DNA of 64,000 bases, taken from contig OMZE01000006.1 of NCBI GenBank assembly GCA_900315455.1, positions 1-64,000 on the forward strand. The letters are read 5' to 3'. The notes beneath the pieces are model-generated. The model made no database searches. It had not been told where the DNA came from and saw only the letters and a list, made by a program, of their open reading frames with translations. Shown one piece after another: positions 37,921-46,914 of the stretch. A program made the translations under genes and the position numbers. Source of the DNA: an uncultured Prevotellaceae bacterium (GTDB lineage Bacteria > Bacteroidota > Bacteroidia > Bacteroidales > Bacteroidaceae). Numbering within the stretch: position 1 is the stretch's first letter; the number at the start of each line of letters is the position of its first letter.

Positions 37921-38772
37921 ATGTTAGAAAAAATCCTATCTCCAGAAACGTATTCATTGCTGGGGCAGTGGGCACTGAGTTTCTGCAAGAACCTCATCAT
38001 TGCCATCATTGTCTACCTCATCGGACGGTGGATTATCAAATGGATTAACAAACTCACCAAGAAAGCATTGAAGAAGAGCAATGTAGACCCGTCGCTCTAC
38101 ACCTTCCTCAAGAGCATCGTGAGCGTAGTGCTTTGGCTGGTACTCATCATCATCATCATCTCCATCCTCGGCATCGAGACATCATCGTTTATCGCCCTCT
38201 TCGCATCGGCTGGCGTTGCCATCGGCATGGCGCTCAGCGGCACGTTGCAGAACTTCGCAGGAGGCGTGATGATATTGCTCTTCAAACCCTTCAAGGTGGG
38301 TGACTTCATCGAGGCCAAAGGCTTTATGGGTACTGTAAAGGAAATTCAGATCTTCAATACCATTATCTCAACCATCGACAACCAGACGGTAATCATTCCC
38401 AACGGCGGACTTTCCACTGATGCGTTGAAGAACTACACGGCAGAGAAATACCGCCGCGTCGACCTCGACTATACCTTCGCCTATGGCACCGACCTCGACA
38501 AAGTGAAGGCTGCCATCAACGAGGTGCAGGCACAGAGCCCGCTCATCATGCAAGGACCGGCAGACGACTCTCCAGTGGTGGCAGCGCCTTGGGTAGGCAT
38601 CACCGAGTTTGGTGAGAAGGGTGTCATTGTCAATACCCGTACCTGGTGTAAGACAGAGGACTACTGGACGGTGTATTTCTATATGAATGAGACGGTATAT
38701 CAGCAACTGAAGGACCGTGGCTTCATGTTCCCAGTAGGACGCATGAATGTGAATATCCAAGAAAAGAAATAA
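37921..38772 (+). CDS. Small-conductance mechanosensitive channel (MscS family)
   Basis: The 283-aa protein has three membrane segments (NLIIAIIVYLIGRWII, then SVVLWLVLIIIIISILGI, then the pore helix FASAGVAIGMALSGTLQNFAGGVMIL), followed by the MscS beta domain (FKVGDFIEAKGFMGTVKEI and VIIPNGGLS). It opens on membrane tension to release solutes. The length matches E. coli MscS. Confidence 0.93.
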   Translation: MLEKILSPETYSLLGQWALSFCKNLIIAIIVYLIGRWIIKWINKLTKKALKKSNVDPSLYTFLKSIVSVVLWLVLIIIIISILGIETSSFIALFASAGVAIGMALSGTLQNFAGGVMILLFKPFKVGDFIEAKGFMGTVKEIQIFNTIISTIDNQTVIIPNGGLSTDALKNYTAEKYRRVDLDYTFAYGTDLDKVKAAINEVQAQSPLIMQGPADDSPVVAAPWVGITEFGEKGVIVNTRTWCKTEDYWTVYFYMNETVYQQLKDRGFMFPVGRMNVNIQEKK

Positions 38773-38793
38773 CAGATTCAATTCAATTAATGC

Positions 38794-38885
38794 AAAGGAA
38801 GTTATTGGGACAGAAAGGGCAAAGGCCGTTCAATCGGCTGTAAATGTGATGCTGTTGTCCCATTAACTTCCCTTTGGCTTTTTTT
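38794..38885 (+). promoter_or_regulatory. Long stem-loop between mscS and asnB, ending in a T-run
   Basis: A 16-bp stem with a single mismatch (38797-38812 with 38856-38871) encloses a 43-nt loop and is followed by CTTTGGCTTTTTTTTAA. It may simply be the mscS terminator. The stem is unusually long, and a second small pairing in the loop (GCCGTTCAATCGGC at 38825-38838) suggests a folded RNA element in the asnB leader. Confidence 0.5.
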
Positions 38886-38911
38886 TAATCGGGCGGAGCC
38901 CGCAAAAAAAG

Positions 38912-40786
38912 ATGTGCGCAATAGCAGGAATAATCCGCTTCAGCGGAGCGGCCAACGAGAAAGAAATCAGTGAGATGAACGACCGCATGACGCGACGTGG
39001 TCCGGACGACAGCGGCGTGTTCGTGAAAGGTGGTGTGGCATTGTCACACCGCCGGCTCTCCATCATCGACATAGAGACAGGGCACCAACCGCTGACGGTT
39101 GATGATGGAAACGTCGTGATAGTCTATAATGGCGAGATTTACAACTTTCAGGAGTTGAGGGAAGAATTGGAACAGCGGGGAGCCACTTTTTATACCAACA
39201 CCGATACAGAGGTGGTGGCGCAGGCTTACCTCTACTATGGCATACAGTCGTGCTTGGAGAAGATGGAGGGGATGTTTGCCTTTGCCATCTATGACCAAAG
39301 AACGGGTGAGGTGCATGTTGCCCGCGACAAGTTCGGTGAAAAACCGCTTTATTTCATCCAAGGGCCTGATGAATTCCGTTTCGCCTCCGAACTCAAGGCT
39401 TTCAATCCGCGTGAAGAGCATTTCGCCATCGACAAGACAGCGCTCAACCTATTCCTCACTCTCGACTATGTGCCAGCGCCTTATACCATCTATGAGCCGG
39501 TGCGCAAGATGATGCCGGGCACATGGACTACCATCTCGTCCGACCATGCCATCACCACACACACCTACTATCGTGTGCAGGAGGTGGTGCAGCCTCTCGA
39601 TATTACCGAGGAGGAGGCAAAGCAGCGGCTGAGGGTAATGCTGAAAGAGTCGGTGAGGAAACGCATGGTGGGCGATGTGCCGCCGGGGGCTTTCCTCAGT
39701 GGAGGCATCGACTCGAGCATCGTATGCTGCCTGATGAATGAGTTGTCCGACGAACCCTTACGCACTTTCTCCATCGGTTTCAATGAGCGGGAGTGCGACG
39801 AAACGGCCCGTGCCGAACTGCTGGCACGCCATATCGGGGCAAAGCATACCAAATACACGTTGCAGTATAAGGATGTCATCAATGACCTCGACGACCTGAT
39901 AGCCTATTACGACGAACCTTTCGGCGACTCTTCAGCCATCCCCTCGTATTATGTGGCGAAACTGGCACGGCAAGACGTGAAGTTCGTGCTCACCGGCGAC
40001 TGTGCTGATGAGTTGTTTGCCGGTTATGAGAAATACCTGGCCGACTATTACGCACGTCGTTACAAACGTGTGCCAAAGGTGCTTCGCACTGTTTTCGAGA
40101 AAATGGTAGGGGTATGTCCCATCAATGGCTATACCAACAACATTCTCAGAAAGGTGAAGAAAATCATCCGTTCGTCACAGGAAACGGGCTTCGGCCTGTA
40201 TTACGACATGCTCTGCCAGGGATTCACCGACGTGCAACGCAAGGAGTTGCTCTCCGATGGCAACTATGAGGACATCCGACCGCTCTACCAGCAGCGTTAC
40301 GATGCGCTCAGCAACCGCTATTCTTACCTCCAGAAACAGCAGTTGCTCGATGTGGAGAGCGTGCTCGAGGGGTGTATGTTTCCCAAGATCGACCGTGCGT
40401 GTATGTATAACTCGCTGGAAAACCGCGCACCGTTCATCGACAGCAGCATTCTGGAACTGGCTCTCGGCTTGCCCGACAATCTGAAGCAGAATGGGCGCAA
40501 CAAAAAATACATCCTGAAGGAGACGTTCAAAGACCTGCTCCCCGAAGCCACCATCCGGTTCCGCAAGCAGGGCTTCGACGTGCCGGTAGACCACTGGCTG
40601 CGTGAGGACCTGCGCGAAGACCTGGAACGGCTCACCAGCAAGGCTATGATAGAGCGTCAGGGCCTCTTCAACTACGATTTCATCCAGACCATCCTCCACG
40701 AACACTTCACGGGGAAGGAGAACCACAAGAACAAACTCTGGAACCTCTATGTGTTCCAGAAATGGTATTCGAATATATATGGGTGA
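38912..40786 (+). CDS. asnB: Glutamine-hydrolysing asparagine synthase-type amidotransferase
   Basis: The 624-aa enzyme has an N-terminal class II glutaminase with Cys2 as nucleophile (MCAIAGII) and GPDDSGVF, RLSIIDIETGHQPL, YNGEIYNF motifs. It then has an AsnB synthetase domain with the PP-loop SGGIDSSIV near residue 264. It makes asparagine, or amidates a sugar acid, using glutamine and ATP. The C-terminal region is extended, as in members found in exopolysaccharide clusters, so a role in modifying the polysaccharide is possible. Confidence 0.87.
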   Translation: MCAIAGIIRFSGAANEKEISEMNDRMTRRGPDDSGVFVKGGVALSHRRLSIIDIETGHQPLTVDDGNVVIVYNGEIYNFQELREELEQRGATFYTNTDTEVVAQAYLYYGIQSCLEKMEGMFAFAIYDQRTGEVHVARDKFGEKPLYFIQGPDEFRFASELKAFNPREEHFAIDKTALNLFLTLDYVPAPYTIYEPVRKMMPGTWTTISSDHAITTHTYYRVQEVVQPLDITEEEAKQRLRVMLKESVRKRMVGDVPPGAFLSGGIDSSIVCCLMNELSDEPLRTFSIGFNERECDETARAELLARHIGAKHTKYTLQYKDVINDLDDLIAYYDEPFGDSSAIPSYYVAKLARQDVKFVLTGDCADELFAGYEKYLADYYARRYKRVPKVLRTVFEKMVGVCPINGYTNNILRKVKKIIRSSQETGFGLYYDMLCQGFTDVQRKELLSDGNYEDIRPLYQQRYDALSNRYSYLQKQQLLDVESVLEGCMFPKIDRACMYNSLENRAPFIDSSILELALGLPDNLKQNGRNKKYILKETFKDLLPEATIRFRKQGFDVPVDHWLREDLREDLERLTSKAMIERQGLFNYDFIQTILHEHFTGKENHKNKLWNLYVFQKWYSNIYG

Positions 40787-41195
40787 TGGCATCTCTGCGA
40801 AAAAACTCCACTTCCTTCATGGCTATCTCGGTTAGTTTTTATTACTTCTACATCGGAAAAAGTAACAACACAGCACCCTCAACATGAATGTACTTAGGAG
40901 TGCCCCTTTCGGGGCAGAAATCTTGCAAATCTTTACTCCGACAAATAAGTGTAATTGATTTGAGAGATTTTGAACAAATTTGTGAGATTTCTCGCCGAGG
41001 CGACTCCTTTTTTGATTCGCTAGACCCAATTACCATGGGGTGCTGAGTCGTTACTGGAAAAATCATTAAAACGGCGATGACCAAGAAATAGAGTAATTGC
41101 CATTCCACCTACAAGGTCGTACTCACACCTGAACTTCGCCATAAGTGGAAAAAGTTCTTTCTGATGGTTATTAATAATCTCGCTATGCATATTTT
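40787..41195. other. Spacer between the polysaccharide locus and the AT-rich defence-like island
   Basis: No intact gene is seen in these 409 bases. A small hairpin (TGCCCC/GGGGCA at 40901-40916) lies in the left part. Near 41102-41190 a plus-strand frame reads like a protein fragment (STYKVVLTPELRHKWKKFF) and runs into the helicase 3' end, so it is probably debris. The base composition becomes AT-rich here. Confidence 0.4.
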
Positions 41196-43241
41196 TTATA
41201 TGTTTCTTAGGAATTCTCTATAGTCTTGTCTATGTTCATTTCTCTTTTTTACGAGTTTGAGGAAATCAGCATTATCTATTGAGGTATTATGGAATGTATT
41301 GATATATATATTATTGGTGTTTTTGTTATCGTATACTTCTGTATGTGCATCTTTATTAAGGATTTCTTTTCTTAAAATGAGATATGCCTGTTCACATTCT
41401 GGACATATTTTGATCAATTCCTTGCAGATATCTCGGTTGGGATTCCCGATTTTCTCATTGACCTTTGCTTCAAAAAGTAATTGTTTCATGTCAATCGCTT
41501 TTTTCTCTTCTGCCTTTTTTGCTTCTGTGATTATTTGATAACACATATCGTAAGCCTCTTCATACTTTTTCAGTTCGAAGAGTGCACGCCCTTTCACATA
41601 CATGGCCTCAATGCACATTTTTCTGGCAAGAATCATATTGGCATAGCCAATGGCTTCGTCTTCTCTGTTTCCGTATAGGCAAATCACAGAATTAAGGAAA
41701 TCGCAGGTAATACTGCATGTCTTGATTAGAGACACATCACTTGCTTTTCCTAGCAGATGTGTGTCATCCAGCATGATATCAAACATTTTCTTTGCCATAA
41801 TTGCTGCATTACGGTAATCAGTTTTACTTATTTTTTCAAGAACCAGTTCCAGACATGTTTGAGTTGCTTTTGTGTAGTCTTTTTTTGACAGATACGGATA
41901 GATCTTCTTGCCAGATTCCAATTCGTCAGTAATCATGTCTGTATCGTTAAATGAGTTTGAAAAGGACAAAATTTCTGGATTTTGAGTGATATGATGAGGC
42001 ATGATAGGATTGCTTAAAGAGAGCCCCTCAAGTGACCTCATTCGGCTTACAGCCACATATGCTTGCCCCGGTGCAAAAATGCCTCGGGTGAGGTCAAAAT
42101 GCATGCGGTCAAAACTCATTCCCTGTGATTTGTGAATAGTGATGGCCCAAGCGAGTTTCAAAGGATATTGGATAAATGAGCCTACAACTTCTGATTCAAT
42201 CTTCCGTGATTCTTTATTGTAGACTTTGGCTTCACTTACCCATTCAGTTTTCCCCACGTAGATTTCTTTGCCATTTTCAAGCCTTACGCGGATTTCGTCC
42301 TCTGTCAACGCGACGACGATGGCTATGGTTCCGTTTGCGCAATCATTATTATAATCATTTCTGCAAAAAATAACTTGCGCACCAATTTTCAGCCTTAGAG
42401 TCTCTGGAGCAGGTGAATCACTTCGTTTAAAAGTTCCGCTGACTATTGCTTGGTAATGGTATTCTTCGCTTTCAAGGGCATTCAATTTCTTGTCATTTAT
42501 TTTCTCTGCCATAGAGTTGTAGGCAGTAAGAATTACCGAGTATCGTTTAATGTCGTCTTTGGGGCAAACACGGCTGTTAAGAAGCTCAAGGTCTTTAGCA
42601 TTAGTTCTGCCCCGACGCATATTGTTAAGAATTCGCACAAAGTCTTCGTCATTCTGCCGATAAACCTTCTTGAACTCTATCTTGGGCAGATTCATCCTTT
42701 TCAGAACTCTTGCTTTGTAAAAGAAGGGCGTACCACTTCCATAGAGGTCATGAAGCATCTCCTCGTCAACACTTGCGCGTTTCACAACTGGGGGGAGCTG
42801 AAATAAATCGCCAACAAATATTATTTGTTTCCCACCGAAAGGCATGTTTGTATGAAATGCCAAACGAAGGCACCTATCCATGCCATCTATCATGTCACTC
42901 CGAACCATTGATACCTCATCAATGATGATGGTGTCCGTCTTCTCAAGTACCATGTGGTTGTTATATGATATTTCAAGTTTGGTATGAGGGCCAATGACTT
43001 CCAGGGGAAACCCAAAAAAGGAATGCATTGTCTGACCACCTACTGCTATAGCGGCAATGCCGGTTGGAGCAAGAACCAGAAATTGCTTGTTGATTCTCTC
43101 TTGAATCATTTTGATGAAAGTCGTTTTACCAGTTCCAGCCTCACCGGTAATAAAAAGGCAATTATTTGTGTTGGCAACAAGGTCAAACGCTTGTTGTTGT
43201 TCAATGTTGGTTATGTCAAGGATGCTGTTTTTTGTGATCAT
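41196..43241 (-). CDS. PIF1-like SF1 helicase with TPR-like C-terminal region
   Basis: The 681-aa protein has Walker A GEAGTGKTT at residues 33-41, IIIDEVSM (Walker B) near 110, FVGDLFQLPPV (motif III) and WAITIHKSQGMSFD plus YVAVSRMRSLEGL (motifs V and VI). This is the PIF1/RecD-type 5'-3' DNA helicase set. From about residue 440 onward it has helical pairs resembling tetratricopeptide repeats (ALFELKKYEEAYDMCYQII) and a polar tail. The operator-bearing promoter upstream matches the one in front of the methylase-kinase gene, so a shared function is likely. PIF1-like helicases are common in Bacteroidetes genomes in many contexts. Confidence 0.88.
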   Translation of the reverse strand: MITKNSILDITNIEQQQAFDLVANTNNCLFITGEAGTGKTTFIKMIQERINKQFLVLAPTGIAAIAVGGQTMHSFFGFPLEVIGPHTKLEISYNNHMVLEKTDTIIIDEVSMVRSDMIDGMDRCLRLAFHTNMPFGGKQIIFVGDLFQLPPVVKRASVDEEMLHDLYGSGTPFFYKARVLKRMNLPKIEFKKVYRQNDEDFVRILNNMRRGRTNAKDLELLNSRVCPKDDIKRYSVILTAYNSMAEKINDKKLNALESEEYHYQAIVSGTFKRSDSPAPETLRLKIGAQVIFCRNDYNNDCANGTIAIVVALTEDEIRVRLENGKEIYVGKTEWVSEAKVYNKESRKIESEVVGSFIQYPLKLAWAITIHKSQGMSFDRMHFDLTRGIFAPGQAYVAVSRMRSLEGLSLSNPIMPHHITQNPEILSFSNSFNDTDMITDELESGKKIYPYLSKKDYTKATQTCLELVLEKISKTDYRNAAIMAKKMFDIMLDDTHLLGKASDVSLIKTCSITCDFLNSVICLYGNREDEAIGYANMILARKMCIEAMYVKGRALFELKKYEEAYDMCYQIITEAKKAEEKKAIDMKQLLFEAKVNEKIGNPNRDICKELIKICPECEQAYLILRKEILNKDAHTEVYDNKNTNNIYINTFHNTSIDNADFLKLVKKRNEHRQDYREFLRNI

Positions 43242-43266
43242 AACGTGTCGTTTGTGGTTACGACAG

Positions 43267-43306
43267 CAAAATTACATCCTTGGTGTGAAGCCATCTTTCA
43301 CAACAA
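43267..43306 (-). promoter_or_regulatory. Promoter and inverted-repeat operator of the helicase gene
   Basis: Minus-strand -7 element TAATTTTG at 43267-43274. Five bases further is an inverted repeat on the plus strand, TTGGTGTGAA (43280-43289), 7-nt spacer, TTCACAACAA (43297-43306), matching at 9 of 10 positions. The module is nearly identical to that at 46875-46914. There is no proper -33 TTTG, so the repeat overlaps the place where it would be: either repression or activation is possible. Confidence 0.7.
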
Positions 43307-43320
43307 AATAAAATAGAAAA

Positions 43321-43340
43321 CCCTCACAAAAATGTGAGGG
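43321..43340 (-). terminator. Intrinsic terminator after the receiver-domain gene
   Basis: An 8-bp perfect stem CCCTCACA/TGTGAGGG is followed on the minus strand by TTTTCTATTTTATTTT. It separates the kinase-receiver transcript from the helicase gene, which has its own promoter immediately beyond. Confidence 0.75.
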
Positions 43341-43366
43341 TAAGGATAGGCTGTTCATGAATTATA

Positions 43367-44392
43367 TTATTGCACCTTCTTCCATTTTTTCTTATTTTCT
43401 TCTATATTTTTGTGATCCTTGAGATAGTTATTATACCATAGAATTAAATCACATAGCTGGAATGTGTAACTTTTTAATAAAAAAGAAGAATTGTCTACTT
43501 GAGGAAGATAATTGGGTATAATCCTTTTATGATTGATTTTTGATTCCGTGTTTGCATGAACAGTTGTTGGTACAGCATCTTCCATTTCATGAACACTAGA
43601 TTGTAAGACTTTAGGGAGAATAGGAGTCTTGTCTAAACATTCGTAATGAATAATCTTGCTGCTTTTTGATGTTGCATCCATCCCACTAAGCAAACAACAC
43701 GACCATTTTACATTAACTTCATTCCCCCATTCTGGTATAATTCCATATTTCCCCATTGACTTGAAAATGTTCTCGAGTATAATTCTAATACTTACATATT
43801 TTTTATTGTATTCTTGATCAGACAAGTCGAAAGGAAAGTGAATAGGTATTAGCAAATCTTCCATTTCGTTGAAAACATCATCACTTAATCCACATTCTTC
43901 AATAGCGTTAAATACATTTTTGTATATCTCTTGTATCTGGAGGCGTGGTGATTTTTTAGCTATTGCTTTGATTCTACTAAACAATATTTTTCGTTCTGTA
44001 TTCTTAGAATAATAAACCTTATTGTTGCTTGTTGTCCAATCTCTATCCCATCGTAAACGGTCATCGTTGATGGAATCTGAAACCTCAGAAGCGTCACCTC
44101 CTGTTAATACAAACCAAGGTATTGTGCGTTTCCTGTTTACTGCGAGGCTTGCAATATCTTTCAAAGCTTCTCCTAAAAACCTCACTGCATTGTCAGCACT
44201 ATCTACATGAAATTTGCATTTCGCATCTAAGATAATGGCAGAATACTGGTCATATTTTTCTTCTAATTCTTTTTTTGCATCATCCCAACAGCGGAATTGA
44301 CATAGGTATAAGTCATACTGTTCAGCCTCTTCTATATAGGGAAGATTTTCATCTTCCACCCATAGTACTTTTAATAAATCAAGTTCATTCAT
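43367..44392 (-). CDS. Receiver-domain protein with unknown C-terminal domain
   Basis: The 341-aa protein begins with a response-regulator receiver fold. It has the acidic cluster Glu13-Asp14-Glu15 (LWVEDEN), the phosphoacceptor Asp56 (IILDAK), the switch Thr97 (WFVLTGG) and Lys130 (VYYSK), so all key residues are present. Residues about 140-341 do not resemble any DNA-binding output domain I know. They include helical segments (YVSIRIILENIFKSMGKYG and LKSYTFQLCDLILWYNNYL) and may be an effector. The start overlaps the end of the methylase-kinase gene by 8 nt, which marks them as a translationally coupled signalling pair. Confidence 0.75.
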   Translation of the reverse strand: MNELDLLKVLWVEDENLPYIEEAEQYDLYLCQFRCWDDAKKELEEKYDQYSAIILDAKCKFHVDSADNAVRFLGEALKDIASLAVNRKRTIPWFVLTGGDASEVSDSINDDRLRWDRDWTTSNNKVYYSKNTERKILFSRIKAIAKKSPRLQIQEIYKNVFNAIEECGLSDDVFNEMEDLLIPIHFPFDLSDQEYNKKYVSIRIILENIFKSMGKYGIIPEWGNEVNVKWSCCLLSGMDATSKSSKIIHYECLDKTPILPKVLQSSVHEMEDAVPTTVHANTESKINHKRIIPNYLPQVDNSSFLLKSYTFQLCDLILWYNNYLKDHKNIEENKKKWKKVQ

Positions 44393-46850
44393 AATTGTTT
44401 GTATTAAAATGGTTTGTTTGGAAAGTCAAGATATACTTAACGGCAAATTCATCTTTGGGCTCAGATACAATACGTACATTACCCTCAAACTTTTGCATGA
44501 TTTGGTTGATTTCGTCACAGCCAATCCCGTTGTGTCCGTTTTGGTGAAGAGCCGTGGAAACTCCCTCTTTAAGCAATTCTGATGGTTCTCGATCTTCAGG
44601 AATATGAGTCCCGTTATTCTCTACAATGATTTGTAACGTATTATCCATTATTTTCCATGAGAATCTTAGCTTATAGTCATTGCGCTCCTCACATGTGAAA
44701 CCATGGGAAACAGCATTTGACACAATGTTGTCAAAAACTCGCTCTAAAGATTTCTTTGGGAAATAGAGCTTGTGAATAGCCTCTCCATTCTTTATTACAA
44801 TCTTTTGAGTAGCAGGATCTATAAGATTGTTATCAGCTTTATTGGCCAATAACAAACTGGTGTCAGGTGAAAAATCCAACCAACCACTTTTGTTTTTAGC
44901 GATATATTCACGAATAAATAGCTCTGGGTCAATCCATTCGGGTTTGTCATACGTATAATCAATCTCTGCGATACGGTCTATTGCAGGCATGAGGTAATTA
45001 AGCCTTTGATTTATCGATTCAAAAATTTCGCCTACAGTCGCTTTTGTTATACGGGAAACAATATCATTGTTTCTGAGAATGCCTTTGTTCCTCTTCCTGA
45101 AAAGGTTGAGGGTATCAAAGGATGATTGTATGGCGGATATGGACTGAGTTAACGCATGTTTCCGCATACGGACAGCCTTGTTGTAATCCTGTAATTCTTG
45201 ATGTAATTCATTTTGTGCAGATACTAAAGCATCGTAGTTGGCGTCTGAAAGATAGCGGAGTCTTTCGTTATCATTGTGATTGGGAACAATAATCTTGTCA
45301 AAGACTGTTGACATAGTATATGTCCCGACATTGTTATCACACAAGACGTTGATTTGCTTGCTCATGGTGGGAGATAAGAGCAAGGCACAAAGGTAACGGA
45401 CATCAATACCTTCTTTTGGAACGAGGCAAGCTATTTGCCTAAATGAGCAGATACCACAATCTGGAATGCTAGGAACATAGCCTCCCTTCAATTCCCCTTT
45501 CCCATATAATAGGACGCATGGTCGTCTTAGTTGATGGATAAAGCTTCGGGCATCATCAAATTGTTGATCTTTGACCAATTTCATCTTTTTGTTGCAGAGA
45601 TTGGCATCCTTGTACTCAGTTGAAAAGTTTGAAAGAGTAGGAATCGGCATTTCCATTTTTATCTTAAAATTCTCAACGAAGGAACTGTCTATAGCCTCTT
45701 TGAGAATCTCAATGTCTGCAATAGATGAAAGGCTAATTCCATCTTGAGGCTTGTCTGCCAGGTAGTAGCCTGGCCATAAGAGATTAGCTTCCAATGTATC
45801 AAACGGGATAATAGTGTCAAGATTGTTGATACCTGATATGACATTTACGTTATGATGGAGAGACTTGTCTATTACAAGTAAGATTTCATGGTTTTTCACT
45901 TGAAAGAAAGTACTATTCTCTTCATAAGAAATAATAGAGGCAAGTGCTTTGTCTTCCACTATGCGCTTCTTGAAATCAAAAACGTCTCCCTCTTTACACG
46001 CCATGTCTTCGAAAGAAGTAAATATGAGCATCTTGCCTGTTGGTGACAAGGCATCATACAGGGAGGATATAGCGGAAAAATCAAAATGGTTGTCATTAGC
46101 GCCATAAACAATATAGTCTATGCTATTATTGTTGGTGAGAGGCGAAACCGAATCTGCCTCACAAACTCCATACTCATCAGGCCCTTCTGTTGCCTCCCAG
46201 GCTATACCCAAATCTACATCCAACTTTTTGCTGAATGCCCAGATCTTTGCTAATGCATAATCTACTTGTTCTTTTAGGCCGTCATCTACAACTCCGCTGA
46301 ATTTCCCTTCTACTTTACTGTTAGGAAATAATTCTGCTACGTCACAGCCGGAATTGCAAAAGAAAACGGTTTCGTTCTCCTTTGGTTGAATATTTTTTTT
46401 GATTAATTGAAGACGCTCCTCCTTGGAGAAGATATCATGTGGGTCATCGCTCTCTCCCCATTCCCTCCAGTCCTCGGGACCAAAGCCTAATGATTTGCCG
46501 TGACGTATGAGTTCTTCTGCTGTTTCTGCAAAATGATTGCACAGATAGCGCGTCTCATCCTCATTCAAGGCTTCATGATGATAGATCTTGGCGTAGTCAG
46601 ACATTATTTCTTCTACTTCTTTATCAGTATCCTTACCCGTGACATAGAGATATAGATATGTAATGAGTTGTCTGTCAGGGTGAAAGTCATATTCACTTTT
46701 GGGTGTACTGACATTAATATCGTAGATGTGGCCATTAGGGTCAACATTTACAGAGTTGCTGATTTGCTTCTTGCAATTCTCTTTTACGAAGTTACGATAC
46801 TTGGCAATGAGTGCCTTCACACTGAAGTTGTTGGTGTTTGTTGTTGTCAT
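44385..46850 (-). CDS. Degenerate N6-DNA-methylase/specificity-like protein fused to a histidine kinase
   Basis: The 821-aa product seems to have three parts. Residues about 150-360 resemble a HsdM-type methylase: a degenerate SAM loop near 165 (FCNSGCDVAELFP), GANDN at the place of NPPY near 244, then LSPTGKMLIFTS, RIVEDKALASII and FFQVKNHEILLVIDK. Residues about 375-530 resemble a type I specificity target-recognition domain (IDVRYLCALLLSPTMSKQ). Residues about 555-821 are a histidine kinase: a dimerisation helix with His565 (RKHALTQSISAI), N-box ERVFDNIVSNAVSHGF near 705 and G-box NGIGCDEI near 775. No membrane helix. It may sense DNA state and signal to the coupled receiver protein. The start at 46850 follows the promoter at 46875; the longer frame begins upstream of it. 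Confidence 0.72.
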   Translation of the reverse strand: MTTTNTNNFSVKALIAKYRNFVKENCKKQISNSVNVDPNGHIYDINVSTPKSEYDFHPDRQLITYLYLYVTGKDTDKEVEEIMSDYAKIYHHEALNEDETRYLCNHFAETAEELIRHGKSLGFGPEDWREWGESDDPHDIFSKEERLQLIKKNIQPKENETVFFCNSGCDVAELFPNSKVEGKFSGVVDDGLKEQVDYALAKIWAFSKKLDVDLGIAWEATEGPDEYGVCEADSVSPLTNNNSIDYIVYGANDNHFDFSAISSLYDALSPTGKMLIFTSFEDMACKEGDVFDFKKRIVEDKALASIISYEENSTFFQVKNHEILLVIDKSLHHNVNVISGINNLDTIIPFDTLEANLLWPGYYLADKPQDGISLSSIADIEILKEAIDSSFVENFKIKMEMPIPTLSNFSTEYKDANLCNKKMKLVKDQQFDDARSFIHQLRRPCVLLYGKGELKGGYVPSIPDCGICSFRQIACLVPKEGIDVRYLCALLLSPTMSKQINVLCDNNVGTYTMSTVFDKIIVPNHNDNERLRYLSDANYDALVSAQNELHQELQDYNKAVRMRKHALTQSISAIQSSFDTLNLFRKRNKGILRNNDIVSRITKATVGEIFESINQRLNYLMPAIDRIAEIDYTYDKPEWIDPELFIREYIAKNKSGWLDFSPDTSLLLANKADNNLIDPATQKIVIKNGEAIHKLYFPKKSLERVFDNIVSNAVSHGFTCEERNDYKLRFSWKIMDNTLQIIVENNGTHIPEDREPSELLKEGVSTALHQNGHNGIGCDEINQIMQKFEGNVRIVSEPKDEFAVKYILTFQTNHFNTNNYE

Positions 46851-46874
46851 GATAGTTGTTTTTTGATTACGATG

Positions 46875-46914
46875 CAAAATTAGATGCTTGTTGTGCAGTC
46901 ATTGTTCACACCAA
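46875..46914 (-). promoter_or_regulatory. Promoter and inverted-repeat operator of the methylase-kinase gene
   Basis: Minus-strand -7 element TAATTTTG at 46875-46882, then after 5 nt the plus-strand inverted repeat TTGTTGTGCA (46888-46897), 7-nt spacer, TTCACACCAA (46905-46914). It lies inside the 3' end of the WYL gene. From the base before the -7 element through the repeat, 39 of 47 positions are identical to the helicase promoter region. Confidence 0.7.

Noticed and set aside
41102-41190. Protein-like fragment STYKVVLTPELRHKWKKFF near the helicase end
   Set aside because: Too short, no start codon, and antisense to the helicase 3' region in part. Noted only in the spacer description.
44385-46850. 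Ordinary type I restriction-modification methylase
   Set aside because: The NPPY motif is not present, no separate HsdR or HsdS genes accompany it, and the C-terminus is a kinase ATPase domain.
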